Positions 5,673 through 6,086 of a stretch of DNA of 6,086 nt are shown here, one piece after another. Source of the stretch: JAAXTT01 sp964530215 (lineage in GTDB: Bacteria > Bacillota > Desulfotomaculia > Desulfotomaculales > Desulfocucumaceae); NCBI GenBank assembly GCA_964530215.1, contig CAZHAJ010000115.1, forward strand, positions 1 through 6,086, in the 5' to 3' direction. A program made the position numbers and the translations under genes. The notes under the pieces are model-generated. The model had not been told where the DNA came from, did no database searches, and saw nothing but the letters and a program-made list of their open reading frames with translations. Each line of letters begins with the position of its first letter. The first letter of the stretch is position 1.

Positions 5673-6086
5673 TTAATAAAACTTATAGCCTACACCTTTC
5701 ATAGTTATTATATATTGGGGATTTGCCGGATCTGGCTCGATCTTTTTTCTTAGATATCTAATATGCACAGCCAGTGTTCTGTAACGGGCTTTTTTATTTT
5801 CATAGGAGCCATATAATTCTCTAATAAGCATATCTCGACTAAATACTTGACCGGGATTGGAGGCAAGTATTACTAAGATTTTAAATTCTTTTAAAGTTAA
5901 ATCTATTATTTTCCCATTTAACATAACCTCATGGTGTTCAGGCCTAATAACGAAATCATTATATTTAATCTCTTTTTGGTTTTTTATTGCTTCTGCAATT
6001 TCATTCCTTCTGATGTTTGTTTTAATTCTTGCAACTAGCTCTCGCACAGAAAAGGGCTTGGTAATATAGTCGATAGCCCCAAGTTC
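5673..6086 (-). CDS. OmpR/PhoB-family response regulator, C-terminal part (5' partial)
   Basis: DNA-binding response regulator of a two-component system; 137 C-terminal residues are visible. The frame is open to the right edge, so the receiver domain with its phospho-acceptor Asp lies outside. The first visible residues, GAIDYITKPFSVRELVARI, are the end of the receiver: the invariant Lys-Pro (residues 10-11 of the visible part) and the following helix. A winged-helix effector domain follows from about 40, with LTLKEFKILVILASNPGQVFSRDMLI, a recognition-helix region RTLAVHIRYLRKKIE, and the closing YIITMKGVGYKFY. A GTG at 6047 is an internal Val codon of the receiver, not a start. Its position next to phoU suggests a PhoP/PhoB-type phosphate regulator. 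OmpR-family members with other signals look the same here, so no gene symbol is given. It converges with phoU and no terminator is apparent. Confidence 0.9.
   Translation of the reverse strand, partial: ELGAIDYITKPFSVRELVARIKTNIRRNEIAEAIKNQKEIKYNDFVIRPEHHEVMLNGKIIDLTLKEFKILVILASNPGQVFSRDMLIRELYGSYENKKARYRTLAVHIRYLRKKIEPDPANPQYIITMKGVGYKFY

Noticed and set aside
5857..6069. 70-codon plus-strand open frame antisense to the response regulator
   Set aside because: The minus-strand frame encodes a textbook winged-helix regulator; the plus-strand frame is a shadow.
1..6086. Search for a CRISPR array, insertion sequence, tRNA, defence genes or another novel system
   Set aside because: No regularly spaced repeats, transposase, terminal inverted repeats, tRNA-like cloverleaf or unrecognised gene was found. 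All substantial coding frames belong to well-known cobalt and phosphate transport or regulation families.

Overview
The window looks like chromosomal DNA from a low-to-moderate-GC Firmicute, probably a Clostridia-class anaerobe. This is inferred from AT-rich DNA, strong AGGAGG-type ribosome binding sites, a Gram-positive-style lipoprotein PstS, several GTG starts, and a cobalt ECF-type transporter beside a phosphate regulon. No marker in the window fixes genus or species.

Layout: (1) Positions 1-1043 carry two plus-strand genes, the end of a cobalt-transporter operon: cbiM (5' end outside the window) and cbiN. They are closed by a clear intrinsic terminator at 1076-1118. (2) About 260 bp (1119-1379) is gene-free and forms the control region of the next operon. 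It holds candidate Pho-box hexamers and two candidate sigma-A-type promoters. (3) Positions 1380-5626 hold a complete, collinear phosphate uptake operon, pstS-pstC-pstA-pstB-phoU. An 11-bp intercistronic hairpin sits between pstS and pstC. (4) Positions 5673-6086, on the minus strand and convergent with phoU, hold the C-terminal 137 residues of an OmpR/PhoB-family response regulator whose N-terminus lies beyond the right edge.

How it works together: PstS is a lipid-anchored phosphate-binding protein. It delivers phosphate to the PstC-PstA membrane channel, powered by the PstB ATPase. PhoU is the accessory protein that couples Pst status to Pho signalling and restrains uptake. The convergent response regulator is a good candidate for the PhoP/PhoB-type activator of the operon, but its partner kinase and aspartate-bearing half are not visible. 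CbiM and CbiN are the membrane substrate-capture parts of a cobalt ECF transporter and are functionally separate from the phosphate genes.

I see no CRISPR array, mobile element, rRNA, tRNA or defence system. The content is well-known housekeeping nutrient transport. The points worth a second look are regulatory (tandem promoters, Pho-box-like repeats, the hairpin after pstS) and organisational (cbiMN terminated without cbiQO, and the convergent regulator).
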